The position numbers and the translations under genes were made by a program. From Mesobacillus subterraneus (lineage in GTDB: Bacteria > Bacillota > Bacilli > Bacillales > Cytobacillaceae), in contig NZ_CP129019.1 in NCBI RefSeq assembly GCF_020524355.2, forward strand, positions 3,472,001 through 3,536,000: a stretch of 64,000 nt of DNA. The letters are read 5' to 3'. Shown one piece after another: positions 18,766 to 27,344 of this stretch (position 1 is the first letter of the stretch; the number at the start of each line of letters is the position of its first letter). The notes under the pieces were generated by a model. It was not told the DNA's origin. It ran no database searches and was given only the letters and a program-made list of their open reading frames with translations.

Positions 18766-19944
18766 TAACTGCTTAAACGATATTTCTTTGACCAAGAATA
18801 GATCAATAATCCTAAAACCAAAACAATTTGCAGCAAAAAAACAACCGAATCCCATAGACGAATGCTCGTGATCGGCTCCAAAAATCCCGGCAGCATGATT
18901 TCATTCACAGCGAACATCATTTGAGGAATGTAGTAGTAAGCGGTTATGGCAAATGTGAGCAGGATGCCTGCAAGGTAAAAAACTGCATATCTGCGAACAA
19001 TTTTCTCTTCTCCCGCGAATGTTTCTGTTTCAGGCACTCTTAGAAATGGCAGCCACTTCGATAGGAAGTTTCGACCGTTTTCCATTAGATTGTAGCAGCC
19101 TGTTTTGTTTTCTAGGACATAGTATAGATCCGTTTTCATGAACACCGCAGCCTGAAAGATGAGGCGGATAAATGTGTTCAGTACGACCAATTTCAATACA
19201 CCCATTGTCAGGCTATTTTCGGTCATAAAGATCTGAGATCCCAAAGCCAAGCACAAAATAACGATATCAAAATACATCCCAGCAAGGAATAGCTTATTCC
19301 GCTTTTCAGCAGGCAGTTTCCAAACCTGTGACATATCCGTCTCCAACACGACAAAAAAAAAGACGATTCCCTACTTCTATCTTCGCCGGCAAACCTTCAG
19401 ACCGGACCGCAAGCACATGCCCAAATTCGTGCAGGATTACAAGGAAGAAGCTAATTACAATTAAGGCCAGGACATTTTGGAACATCAGGTCAAACACAAA
19501 TAGGTCCGAATAGCGCGGGAATAAGTCTGGTTTAATCAGGATCAAACCTACGCTTGCTAATAGGAGAAGGAAGTACAACTTTGAACTGATGGAGTTGAAG
19601 AAGAAGCTGCCAAGAATTTGTGGAATCCAGGTGAAGCCAGAGTGCAATTTGGTTGCAGGGTTCCTAGGAATTACTTCACCATCAATCTCACTTACCAATC
19701 CCAGTTTCAAGAGTTGGTCTACAAAATCTACAAGATCAATATCTTCTTTGGGATACTTAATAATTAAGGACTTTTCAATTTCTCCTAGCGGTATTCCATT
19801 GTTGATAGACTCGATTGCAACAATGCAAGCTTCCGGCATTTCGTAAAATTCAGCGTTGGCTACATCCTCAACAATATAGTGAGATGTGTCTTTGCTAATA
19901 TTCAGGGAATGTAATAACACGTGAGTCTCATGTGTTATATTCAT
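18765..19944 (-). pseudogene. PqqD-like domain fused to M50 membrane zinc protease, split by a +1 frameshift
   Basis: Read as one frame it has about 392 residues. Residues 1-95 resemble a PqqD-type winged-helix/RRE domain (YIVEDVANAEFYEMPEACIVAIE), the peptide-recognition fold of RiPP pathways. Membrane segments follow, with the zinc motif HEFGH in a hydrophobic stretch (VILHEFGHVLAVRSEG, about residue 174) and several further helices to the C-terminus. The break lies in a run of nine (A9 at 19353-19361); eight would join RLFF to VVLETDMSQVW. Upstream, in the same operon, a 20-residue Cys-containing peptide is encoded. Processing or export of that peptide is the natural inference. Confidence 0.85.
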
Positions 19945-19974
19945 AAAACCACACCTTAATTTAAGTAATAATAA

Positions 19975-20002
19975 GGGATGTAGTGTTTACCACATACATC
20001 CC
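19975..20002 (-). terminator. Hairpin (partial terminator) between peptide gene and protease gene
   Basis: GGGATGTA-GTG pairs with CAC-A-TACATCCC (one bulge, short loop), followed by TTATTATTACTT on the minus strand. An attenuator here would raise peptide mRNA over protease mRNA, as in many bacteriocin and RiPP operons. Confidence 0.65.
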
Positions 20003-20016
20003 CTCCCTAATATTAA

Positions 20017-20079
20017 TTACGGTCTGATCAAGCACCACCAGCAGGTAGTTTTGATTTTTTTCAACTTTCGAATTTTCAT
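20017..20079 (-). CDS. 20-residue Cys-Trp-Trp-Cys peptide (putative precursor or signal peptide)
   Basis: The frame reads MKIRKLKKIKTTCWWCLIRP. A near-perfect AAAGGAGGTGA site lies about six bases before the ATG, stronger than that of most genes here. The ATG overlaps the stop of the HD-GYP gene (ATGA), so translation is coupled. The first twelve residues are basic like a leader; the last eight hold C-W-W-C. The next gene is a PqqD-like/M50 protease and a hairpin separates the two. This matches the layout of a ribosomal peptide with its maturation/export protease. I know no named family with this sequence; function is inference. Confidence 0.68.
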   Translation of the reverse strand: MKIRKLKKIKTTCWWCLIRP

Positions 20080-21266
20080 GATGTCACCTCCTTTCTTATT
20101 GAAAACTCTTGAGAAGGAGGAGTATTTGCCCATTCATAATTTTCATGAAAGATGATCCACTCCGAAAAAATCTTTTTAAATTGCTCAACAAGTTCGGGAT
20201 CAAATTGAGTTCCCTTTCCCTCAATAATCCGTTTATAAGCTTCCTCTACTGGCAAGGCAGCGCGATAGGACCTAGATGAAGTCATAGCATCAAAAGCATC
20301 TGCAATCGATACAATTCTAGCTATATACGGAATTTCATTCCCTTTCAATTGATCCGGATAGCCTTTACCATCCCATCTCTCATGATGATATTTTACTATT
20401 TCTATGTTTTTCCCTAGCCCACTTACTTTTTCTATTGCTTTTGCCCCAACTCGAGGATGAGTTTTGATAATCTCAAACTCTTCCTTATTTAGTTTACCTG
20501 GTTTCATAAGAATAGAATCTGGAATATTTACCTTTCCAATGTCGTGCAATAAACAGGCATAGTTAAATGAATTTAATTCTTCGTAAGTAAACATTCCCGT
20601 TTCTCGGGCTAAAGAATTTGCGTAATAAGCGACCCTTTCACTATGACCTCTTGTATAAGGGTCTTTTAGTTCAATGGTTGCAATTACACCTTTGACAATC
20701 CCCTCGAGCTGATAGTCGTATGATTTTTTGATAGCATTTACATAACTTTGGAACCTTCTAAGTAAAATGTAAGCTATCCCACTTAGAACAATTATCAAAG
20801 TCACTGGCAACAAAGCTTGAATGGATTGTAACATTACTCCAAAGAATATATATTTAGTAACAAGCCCAGTCGTTACAACCCAGAAAAATCGAGTATTTAC
20901 AAAAAAAGGTGAGAACAAAACTAGTAATATCTCTACTGCATTTCCACTTTGGTATTCAAGACTATCCCGTGAAAATATTAATGATTCGTTGATTATAGAG
21001 ATTATGATATATCCAATTACAAAGAAATATTTTACTAAATATAATTTATCTCTTTTCATTAAATAAAATGAAATGGGCAACAATAAACCAAGACATATGT
21101 ACATCCAAATATTAATTTCTCTAGGAAGAGTTAAATCGATATTCTTATAGATTGTATGATAAAAGATTTCATAAAAAGCATATATAAAATAAAAAAGTGC
21201 TAGAAACCATTTAACTGCTCGTTGTTCCTCATTAATAAGAGTTGGATCATTTTTTTGTCTATACAT
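20076..21266 (-). CDS. Six-TM sensor HD-GYP phosphodiesterase
   Basis: 396 residues. About six membrane helices (15-180) end in RRFQSYVNAI, followed by an HD-GYP domain (about 190-375) with GHSERVAYYA, LLHDIGKVNIPD (about residue 241), THPRVGAKAI and YHHERWDGKGYP. These residues are those needed to bind metals and hydrolyse cyclic-di-GMP. The membrane part is similar to that of the histidine kinase encoded next upstream, suggesting both sense the same signal. Its stop codon overlaps the start of the 20-residue peptide gene, so it heads a three-gene operon. Confidence 0.9.
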   Translation of the reverse strand: MYRQKNDPTLINEEQRAVKWFLALFYFIYAFYEIFYHTIYKNIDLTLPREINIWMYICLGLLLPISFYLMKRDKLYLVKYFFVIGYIIISIINESLIFSRDSLEYQSGNAVEILLVLFSPFFVNTRFFWVVTTGLVTKYIFFGVMLQSIQALLPVTLIIVLSGIAYILLRRFQSYVNAIKKSYDYQLEGIVKGVIATIELKDPYTRGHSERVAYYANSLARETGMFTYEELNSFNYACLLHDIGKVNIPDSILMKPGKLNKEEFEIIKTHPRVGAKAIEKVSGLGKNIEIVKYHHERWDGKGYPDQLKGNEIPYIARIVSIADAFDAMTSSRSYRAALPVEEAYKRIIEGKGTQFDPELVEQFKKIFSEWIIFHENYEWANTPPSQEFSIRKEVTS

Positions 21267-21411
21267 AAATTATACCCCGCGAATCTCTGATTCTTTCGTT
21301 TACATTCTTATCGCCTAAAAGAGATGAATTTTAATAGATTAAAGGTAAATCTATAAAATACAGGTCTTTATATCTATTTATTTTCGCCAATAATCGACAC
21401 CTTTCCCTATT

Positions 21412-21453
21412 ATAAACCAAAAGGACTATTCTAAGAATAGTCCTTTTGGTTTA
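21412..21453 (-). terminator. Terminator of the histidine kinase gene
   Basis: Long inverted repeat (AAACCAAAAGGACTATTCT and complement) just after the kinase stop. It separates the kinase from the HD-GYP operon. Confidence 0.8.
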
Positions 21454-21469
21454 TTTCTATATTTTAGCT

Positions 21470-22702
21470 TTACTCATAAATAGGTAACGTTACCGTCACT
21501 GTAGTTCCGTTATCAAGTTCACTCTCAATAATTAATCTACCGCCATGCTCTTCAATAATTTTTTTAGTAACCATCAAACCTAAGCCATTACCATTTTCCT
21601 TGGTTGTATAAAATGGTTCACCTAGCTTCTGTAATTTAGCTGGATCAATACCACAGCCTTCATCGCGTATGGAAACAATCGCAAATCCATCCTCACTTTC
21701 AGATGTAACTTTTACTGTTCCTCCATCTGGCATTGATTCCATCGCATTCTTGATTAAATTAATGAATACCTGCTTTAGTTGATTCTCATCACAAAGTAAA
21801 CCAGGTGCATCAATTAAATCCATGTCGATATTAATATTCATTCTATCGGCATGCGTTTCAATAACGACGAGAACATACTCAATGATGTTCCTCAGGTTTC
21901 TAGTGTTTTTTTCGGCCGTATTAGGCCTACCTAATATTAAGAGGTTCGTTACGATAGAATTGATTCTATCGATTTCACTTAACATAATAGGGTAATAGTG
22001 ATCATCCTCTTTGTCTTTCTCCTGCTGAAGCTGTGTGAAGCCTTTTAGTGACGATAAAGGGTTTCTAATCTCATGGGCAATTGCCGTGGCCATTTGACCA
22101 ATAACAGCTAATTTTTCCTTTTGCCTTAAGTCTTCATGGATAGCCGTTATCGCGGTTATATATGATTGAAATCTAGATAACAACACCCAGGTTATTGATG
22201 AGATAAAAATAATAAGAGCAATCGGGAAAATTACATTGTTTGAGTGGAACAAGAATCCGTCGAGAAGATATTTTAGAAATAACCCAATCGAAGCCACCAT
22301 GAAGAAACGCTTATCTACAAAGATAGGCGAGAATAAAATAAAATACACCTCAAGAATATGTCCGCCAGTAAATTCCTTATCATTTCCCCAAAAGATCAAG
22401 GCATTATTAATAAAATCGAGCAACATGAAACTAAAAATATACATGTACTTAATTTTTTCTGGTGTGCCTTTTTTTATAAAATATATAGCTACAGGGAGCA
22501 ATAAGAGGAGAAGGAAGTGCATTACAAAACCCATGCTACCATCAGGGAAACCAACTACAGCTCCCTCACCACCATACTGTGGTATAAAAAAATAATAGGC
22601 CAGATCATAGGCAAATAATATGATATAAAAAGCCCACAAAAAGAACTTAACTGCTTTTACTTCTTCATATATTAAAACCGAATTTTTTTTGAGTGGATCC
22701 AT
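21470..22702 (-). CDS. Six-TM sensor histidine kinase
   Basis: 410 residues. About six membrane helices (20-190) end in LLSRFQSYITAI, followed by HisKA with phosphoacceptor histidine in AIAHEIRNPLSSLKGF (about residue 209) and HATPase_c with NLIKNAMES, DEGCGI, FYTTKENGNGLGL. There is no adjacent response regulator, as with the sporulation kinases KinA-E that feed a phosphorelay. The membrane domain matches that of the neighbouring HD-GYP protein (KRFFMVASIGLFLKYL versus TRFFWVVTTGLVTKYI). AGGGAG lies six bases before the ATG. Confidence 0.9.
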   Translation of the reverse strand: MDPLKKNSVLIYEEVKAVKFFLWAFYIILFAYDLAYYFFIPQYGGEGAVVGFPDGSMGFVMHFLLLLLLPVAIYFIKKGTPEKIKYMYIFSFMLLDFINNALIFWGNDKEFTGGHILEVYFILFSPIFVDKRFFMVASIGLFLKYLLDGFLFHSNNVIFPIALIIFISSITWVLLSRFQSYITAITAIHEDLRQKEKLAVIGQMATAIAHEIRNPLSSLKGFTQLQQEKDKEDDHYYPIMLSEIDRINSIVTNLLILGRPNTAEKNTRNLRNIIEYVLVVIETHADRMNINIDMDLIDAPGLLCDENQLKQVFINLIKNAMESMPDGGTVKVTSESEDGFAIVSIRDEGCGIDPAKLQKLGEPFYTTKENGNGLGLMVTKKIIEEHGGRLIIESELDNGTTVTVTLPIYE

Positions 22703-22840
22703 ACGAATCTCCCTTAATTTTTAAACTTGATAGCCTTATTATATCAGGATGTGTCACATCTTGTTACTTTTTGTCTCATTGCTCAATAATTTTTCAATAA
22801 ATATTTTTTATGGTTGGAAAGGAAATTTTTATGGAATGCA

Positions 22841-22874
22841 AAATGGACCAGGCAATGATATGCCTGATCCATTT
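22841..22874 (-). terminator. Terminator of the SCP2 gene
   Basis: AAATGGACCAGGCA pairs with TGCCTGATCCATTT (one mismatch) right after the stop; moderate T content follows. Confidence 0.75.
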
Positions 22875-22876
22875 CT

Positions 22877-23233
22877 CTATGCAGTTTCGCTTAGATTGTA
22901 TTCGTTGAGGATTCCTTCGAGCTTGAGTGCGAGTCCCATGCTGCCCTGGATTTTAAGCTTTCCTGTCATAAATGCGGCAGTGCCGTTGAGTTTACCCATA
23001 ATCATTTTCTTGAAGTTTTTGTCTGAAAGCTTCAAAGTGCAATCTGGTGTTGTCTCTGTTCCTTCAACAACTTTGGCAGTGCCATTTGTGATCAACAACT
23101 GGAATGTTCCGGTGTCATCACCTGTGATTTCATATTGATAGACCGTATTCATGCCTTGAATCGGCTCAGGCCTTTCTTTCATGACTCTTTCGATTTCCTG
23201 CCATACTTCTCTGACCGATTGATTTTCCAACAT
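22877..23233 (-). CDS. SCP2 sterol-binding-domain protein
   Basis: 118 residues, a single SCP2-like domain with the terminal GKLNGTAAFMTGKLKIQGSM stretch that lines the lipid tunnel. These proteins bind fatty acids or acyl-CoA in Bacillus; no specific ligand can be inferred. The start at 23233 is chosen because AGGGGTG lies about six bases upstream; a longer open frame to 23308 lacks a site. Single gene. Confidence 0.85.
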   Translation of the reverse strand: MLENQSVREVWQEIERVMKERPEPIQGMNTVYQYEITGDDTGTFQLLITNGTAKVVEGTETTPDCTLKLSDKNFKKMIMGKLNGTAAFMTGKLKIQGSMGLALKLEGILNEYNLSETA

Positions 23234-23347
23234 CTTCGACACCCCTATCCACCTATTTATTTCCATCATACCCGACCATTGTCCTAATAGGCAATCTAAT
23301 AGGAACATATTATCTGATAATTCCCTATATTTCTAGTTACTTTTAAC

Positions 23348-24140
23348 TTAACTTCCTGTACTTGCGAATGCTTTCAGACCTCTGTTCCAAAAGGCATAAG
23401 CTAAAGCACAGCAGACAATCGCAGCCACAGGAGTCCAAAGAGCGAATTCCTTGTAGCCGGGCTTATCGATAAAATACGCTGCCGGATAGAATGCCGTGAA
23501 ACCATAAGGAATGATCCATGTCAGGAACATTCGAATTCCCTTATGATAGATTGTCAGCGGATATCTGGCAAAATCGCTCAGGTTGAAGACAGCCCATACT
23601 ATCGGAAGACTGTCGATCATCCAGAAACTGAATGTCGCGAAAAATAAGTTGATCGCCACGAAAATTAATCCGGATGAAATGATCATGATGACCAGCATCG
23701 CAATTTCCACCGCTCCCCAAACTAAATCAAGCTGTGGAATTGCTGTTCCTAATATGATCAGACCAATAATCAGTTGGCCGAACCCATCCTGATGCAGCCG
23801 GTCCGCCACGACATGAAACAATGGATTGACCGGCCTAATCAGCAAACGGTCGAGCTTTCCTGGCCGGATATACTGCCAGCCAAGCGTCCATAAATTATCA
23901 AAGAAAATCTGATGGATCGAACGGCCTGTAGCCGCGATACCATAGATAAACAATATCTCGTAAAACGACCAGCCATTGATCTGCTCAATGTGGTCGAACA
24001 CCACTTTTACAAAAAAAGATCGAAGCGAATTGCTCAAGCATGACGGAAGCGACACCAATCAAAAAGTCAATCCGGTATTCCATCATCACCTTCATATGGC
24101 TCTTCGCAAACTCCCAATATAATCTCGTATAACGACGCAT
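23348..24140 (-). pseudogene. ABC-2 permease (DUF990 type), split by a +1 frameshift
   Basis: Second permease of a three-gene exporter. The true start is the ATG at 24140 behind AGGAGG; it reads MRRYTRLYWEFAKSHMKVMM and would continue LEQFASIFFVKVVFDHIEQ. A run of seven (A7 at 24011-24017) instead of six breaks the frame after FASIFF. The rest carries the family's six hydrophobic segments and the motif RPGKLDRLLIRPVNPLFHV. With the neighbouring permease and ATPase it forms an exporter of unknown substrate. Confidence 0.88.
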
Positions 24141-24151
24141 ACAATCGCCTC

Positions 24152-24940
24152 CTAACCTCCGAAAATCGTAATCTGTTTAATGGCTTGCGACCAGATTACT
24201 CTTACCAAAACATATAATGACACCAGCCAGAATAGCTGAACTCCAAGTGCCATATAAGCGTCCGTCCCGCTGATGAGGCCAGAATAAATCGAAACCGGCA
24301 GATAGACCATCGCCTGGAACGGCAGGAATTCGGTGACCGTTCTAAGCCAATCAGGAAATAGCGTAATAGGCACGAGTGCGCCTGAGAAAAATGTAATCAA
24401 CGATTCTTTCAATACCCTCACTCCCCAGACATTGACCGTCCAGAACGCAAGCACACCAACAAGGAAATCGAAGAATGTACCGATCCAGATTCCCACGAGC
24501 GCACTTACTACGAAAAGCAATATGGTCTCGGGTGATTTTGGGAAGCTTATATCCATAAAAAAGTAAGCTATCAACACCATTGGTATTGTTCCCTGTATCA
24601 AATACAGAATTTTCCCGCCAATATCCACCGCAAACATTTTAAAAATCATATCGTAAGGACGCATTAGCTCTATCGCGACCTGTCCGTCCTTGATATTCTC
24701 CGCAAGCTCATTGCCGACACCGCCGACAAATCCCTGCAGCAGCATCGCAATGACAATATACGTCAGCATTGTTTCAAGATTGATGTTCTGAATGGTGGTC
24801 TGGTTCGCATAAACCGCCTGCCAAAAGAAGTAAATAATCAATAACCGTATCACCGAAGAAACGGTACCAGCCCAGTACCACGCTGAATAGGCAGTATTCT
24901 CCTGCATCCGCCCTTTAGCTATTTGCCAATATTTCCTCAT
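24152..24940 (-). CDS. ABC-2 permease (DUF990 type)
   Basis: 262 residues with six membrane segments and the family motif ENIKDGQVAIELMRPYD, matching RPGKLDRLLIRPVNP of its partner. It overlaps the ATPase gene upstream by 26 bp and lies 11 bp before the second permease, so the three are one operon. This family of paired permeases is often annotated as multidrug or antibiotic export. Confidence 0.9.
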   Translation of the reverse strand: MRKYWQIAKGRMQENTAYSAWYWAGTVSSVIRLLIIYFFWQAVYANQTTIQNINLETMLTYIVIAMLLQGFVGGVGNELAENIKDGQVAIELMRPYDMIFKMFAVDIGGKILYLIQGTIPMVLIAYFFMDISFPKSPETILLFVVSALVGIWIGTFFDFLVGVLAFWTVNVWGVRVLKESLITFFSGALVPITLFPDWLRTVTEFLPFQAMVYLPVSIYSGLISGTDAYMALGVQLFWLVSLYVLVRVIWSQAIKQITIFGG

Positions 24941-25940
24941 GCTCTCCCCCCTGTTCCTGCTTGTTGTACAGCTCCTCTACAATCGTCTCAATCTTTGGGT
25001 CCGCTATATTCAAATCGCCAATTTCATACATGCCCATCATTTCCGAGATGACGAACGAGCTTTTAACCGCTTCATGGTCAAACGACAAGCTGACCTTCGT
25101 TTCTTCCTCGTTCGGTAAAATATCTACGGATCCATTGAGTGAAGCTGGCAATACGAATCTTTCTTTATCTGCCAGTTCGAAATGGATCACGCGCTTTTGC
25201 CCGAATTGCTTTTTAATTTGCTCAAGTCCTCCATCGTACAGAATTGCACCGCCATCAATGATGATGATCCTGTCGCATATCTCCTCAATATCCTGCATGT
25301 CATGTGTAGTCAGCAGCACTGTTGTGCCCCAGCGCTGATTCATTTCTTTAATAAACTTACGAATCTTTACTTTTACCGCAATATCAAGACCGATCGTGGG
25401 CTCATCCAAGTAAACAACCTTAGGTCTGTGAAGGAAGACCGCCGCCAGCTCACAGCGCATTTTCTGCCCAAGCGAAAGCTGTCTGACAGGAATACCGAGA
25501 AGCGGCTCAAGGTTCAAGACTTCTGTGAACATCTCGACCGTCTCCTGATACTCCCGCTCAGGAATCTCGTAAATATGTTTTAAAAGATTATAAGATTCAC
25601 GAACCGGGATATCCCAGAACAGCTGTGTTCGCTGTCCAAAGACCGCTCCAATGTTCACCGCGTTTTTCTGGCGATTTTCATATGGTACCAATCCATTTAC
25701 CGTCACCTTCCCTGAAGTAGGTGTCAGGATCCCAGTCAGCATCTTGATCGTCGTCGACTTACCGGCACCATTCGCGCCAATATAGCCAACCGTCTCACCC
25801 TGTTCAATCGTAAAATTAATCCCCTTCACCGCATGCTTCGTCTCATATTTCCGTTTAAAAAGTGACTTAATGGCTCCCTTAAGACCAGGGTCCCGCTTCA
25901 CCAATTTATATTCCTTTTTTAAGTTTTTAACTGTAATCAT
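24915..25940 (-). CDS. ABC exporter ATPase
   Basis: 341 residues. Walker A GANGAGKST, Q-loop VFGQRTQLFWD, signature LSLGQKMRCELA, Walker B VVYLDEPTIGLD and switch TTHDMQDI are all present, followed by a C-terminal domain of about 110 residues. I chose the ATG at 25940 (reading MITVKNLKKEYKL) because GGAGAGTG lies about eight bases upstream. A terminator stem lies in the upstream extension of the open frame. It powers the two DUF990 permeases. Confidence 0.92.
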   Translation of the reverse strand: MITVKNLKKEYKLVKRDPGLKGAIKSLFKRKYETKHAVKGINFTIEQGETVGYIGANGAGKSTTIKMLTGILTPTSGKVTVNGLVPYENRQKNAVNIGAVFGQRTQLFWDIPVRESYNLLKHIYEIPEREYQETVEMFTEVLNLEPLLGIPVRQLSLGQKMRCELAAVFLHRPKVVYLDEPTIGLDIAVKVKIRKFIKEMNQRWGTTVLLTTHDMQDIEEICDRIIIIDGGAILYDGGLEQIKKQFGQKRVIHFELADKERFVLPASLNGSVDILPNEEETKVSLSFDHEAVKSSFVISEMMGMYEIGDLNIADPKIETIVEELYNKQEQGGEHEEILANS

Positions 25941-25984
25941 ACTATCACTCTCCAAGAACATACATTCGATTTTTAGGCACAAAA

Positions 25985-26012
25985 AAACCACAGACATCCC
26001 AGTCCGTGGTTT
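25985..26012 (-). terminator. Terminator upstream of the ABC operon
   Basis: AAACCACAGAC pairs with GTCCGTGGTTT (one mismatch), followed by T7 on the minus strand. It ends transcription of the exopolysaccharide operon and the small frame at 26.0-26.1 kb. Confidence 0.88.
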
Positions 26013-26117
26013 AGCTATTATTTAAGATGACAAAAATAAGCGCTACTACACACAATATAGGCAGGCCGAAGGTAAAACATATGAAATTGATTTAGATGCT
26101 TGATTACGATCAATCAT
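26011..26117 (-). pseudogene. Possible 35-residue membrane peptide, apparent -1 frameshift
   Basis: AAGGAGG followed at good spacing by ATG starts MIDRNQASKSISYV, but the frame then closes after 23 codons. Adding one base in the run of four (26076-26080 region) would give the hydrophobic continuation FTFGLPILCVVALIFVILNN and a stop inside the terminator. The strong site and the transmembrane-like continuation suggest a real small membrane protein with a base missing. The alternative is a genuine 23-residue peptide, or nothing. Confidence 0.4.
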
Positions 26118-26204
26118 TTCGACTGCCTCCTTAGGTTATTTGAATACTTTCATATTGTACCTTTGAAAGAAAATTTTGGCAATACATTTTTCTATGTTCT
26201 TTTT

Positions 26205-27323
26205 TTAGTCGATTAAACCTTGGTTTCTTAACTTCCTTTCAGCTATCATAGGGAGCAGATTATCAAAAATATGTGTATTTTGATCATGAATGGAATAACC
26301 GCCGTAGTGCTTGCTCCAGGGATTGTCTACTTTAAATTGGATCAACCTGTCATACAATTTAACAGCAAACTCTGATTCACCGTTCTCCAGTAAAAATAAA
26401 ATGACGAGCGCATAGAGTGCAGGCGACTCGTATACAACAGACGGCTCAGCAAGCTTCCGGTTATACTTCCCAAACAGTTTCCCATGCTTTGCAAATTCTT
26501 TTTCAAGAAAATGGATATACGTATGTTCCTCCATACCGAGTCTAGTGCGGTTAAGGGCAACCAGCACCTGATCAATCATATTCACCTCTTCATCAAATAA
26601 GTACATATATTCATCAATGTTAAAGGACTTTGCGTAAAACCCGTTTTTGGAAGGTGCCTTGGCAAGGATACGTATCATTTGCTGATTGATGTTTTGATCT
26701 AAAAAGTTATATTTGCTCATAGAAAGCAATGCTTTTGTATCAATAAATGACAAGGTCACTGTGTCACTTTTCGCGTCCAATTCATTGTCATAATAATCGA
26801 CTATTCGATTATCTTTGATTGCGTGGGCTTCGATATATCCTGATATAAGTCTGCTGGTTCTTAAATAAGTTTTAGTCCCCCACATTTCGTACGCTTGAAT
26901 TAATGAATCAATAATCCTTAAGTCGTCAACTGTTGCATTTGTTGATACATTTGAAATGCCATTCTTATCTAATTTCCAATATATGAACCCTTTATCGTTC
27001 ATAAAATACCTGATTAACAGATAATATTGCTTCTTGAATAACAAGGGATCATTCTTTTCAAGTGCATATTGCATCATAATCCCCAATGTTTCCGAAAGCG
27101 CTTCTCGACCACTTACCAAATCCACATCTTCGGTTGAACCTTCCTGTAGATATGTGGCCAATGTATGATTGTCATTTGTCATCAATCTGTTTATAAAATC
27201 TTCTGTAGGATGATTGGATTTTTCTGCATGAAACATCGAAACACCCCATCCTGTAAAAAATAAAAATCCCAATACAATCACTGTTATATTCAATGGATTG
27301 ATTCTCTTTTTTAATGGTTTCAT
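26205..27323 (-). CDS. YdaJ-like, glycoside hydrolase family 8-type protein
   Basis: 372 residues: an N-terminal membrane anchor (about 12-30) and an alpha-helical domain of the six-hairpin kind (DKGFIYWKLDKNG, NATVDDLRIIDSLIQAYEMWGT). The pattern fits GH8-like enzymes that trim exopolysaccharide, such as YdaJ of the B. subtilis ydaJKLMN operon. It is the last gene of an operon with a GT2 and a DUF2334 protein. Acidic residues in ATVDDLRI are candidates for catalysis; activity is not proven. Confidence 0.72.
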   Translation of the reverse strand: MKPLKKRINPLNITVIVLGFLFFTGWGVSMFHAEKSNHPTEDFINRLMTNDNHTLATYLQEGSTEDVDLVSGREALSETLGIMMQYALEKNDPLLFKKQYYLLIRYFMNDKGFIYWKLDKNGISNVSTNATVDDLRIIDSLIQAYEMWGTKTYLRTSRLISGYIEAHAIKDNRIVDYYDNELDAKSDTVTLSFIDTKALLSMSKYNFLDQNINQQMIRILAKAPSKNGFYAKSFNIDEYMYLFDEEVNMIDQVLVALNRTRLGMEEHTYIHFLEKEFAKHGKLFGKYNRKLAEPSVVYESPALYALVILFLLENGESEFAVKLYDRLIQFKVDNPWSKHYGGYSIHDQNTHIFDNLLPMIAERKLRNQGLID

Positions 27324-27344
27324 ATCAATTCACTTCTTTATCCA

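Noticed and set aside
21270..21300. Possible sigma-B -10 (GGGGTATAA) before the HD-GYP gene
   Set aside because: No GTTT-type -35 at the right distance and the element is only a few bases from the start codon.
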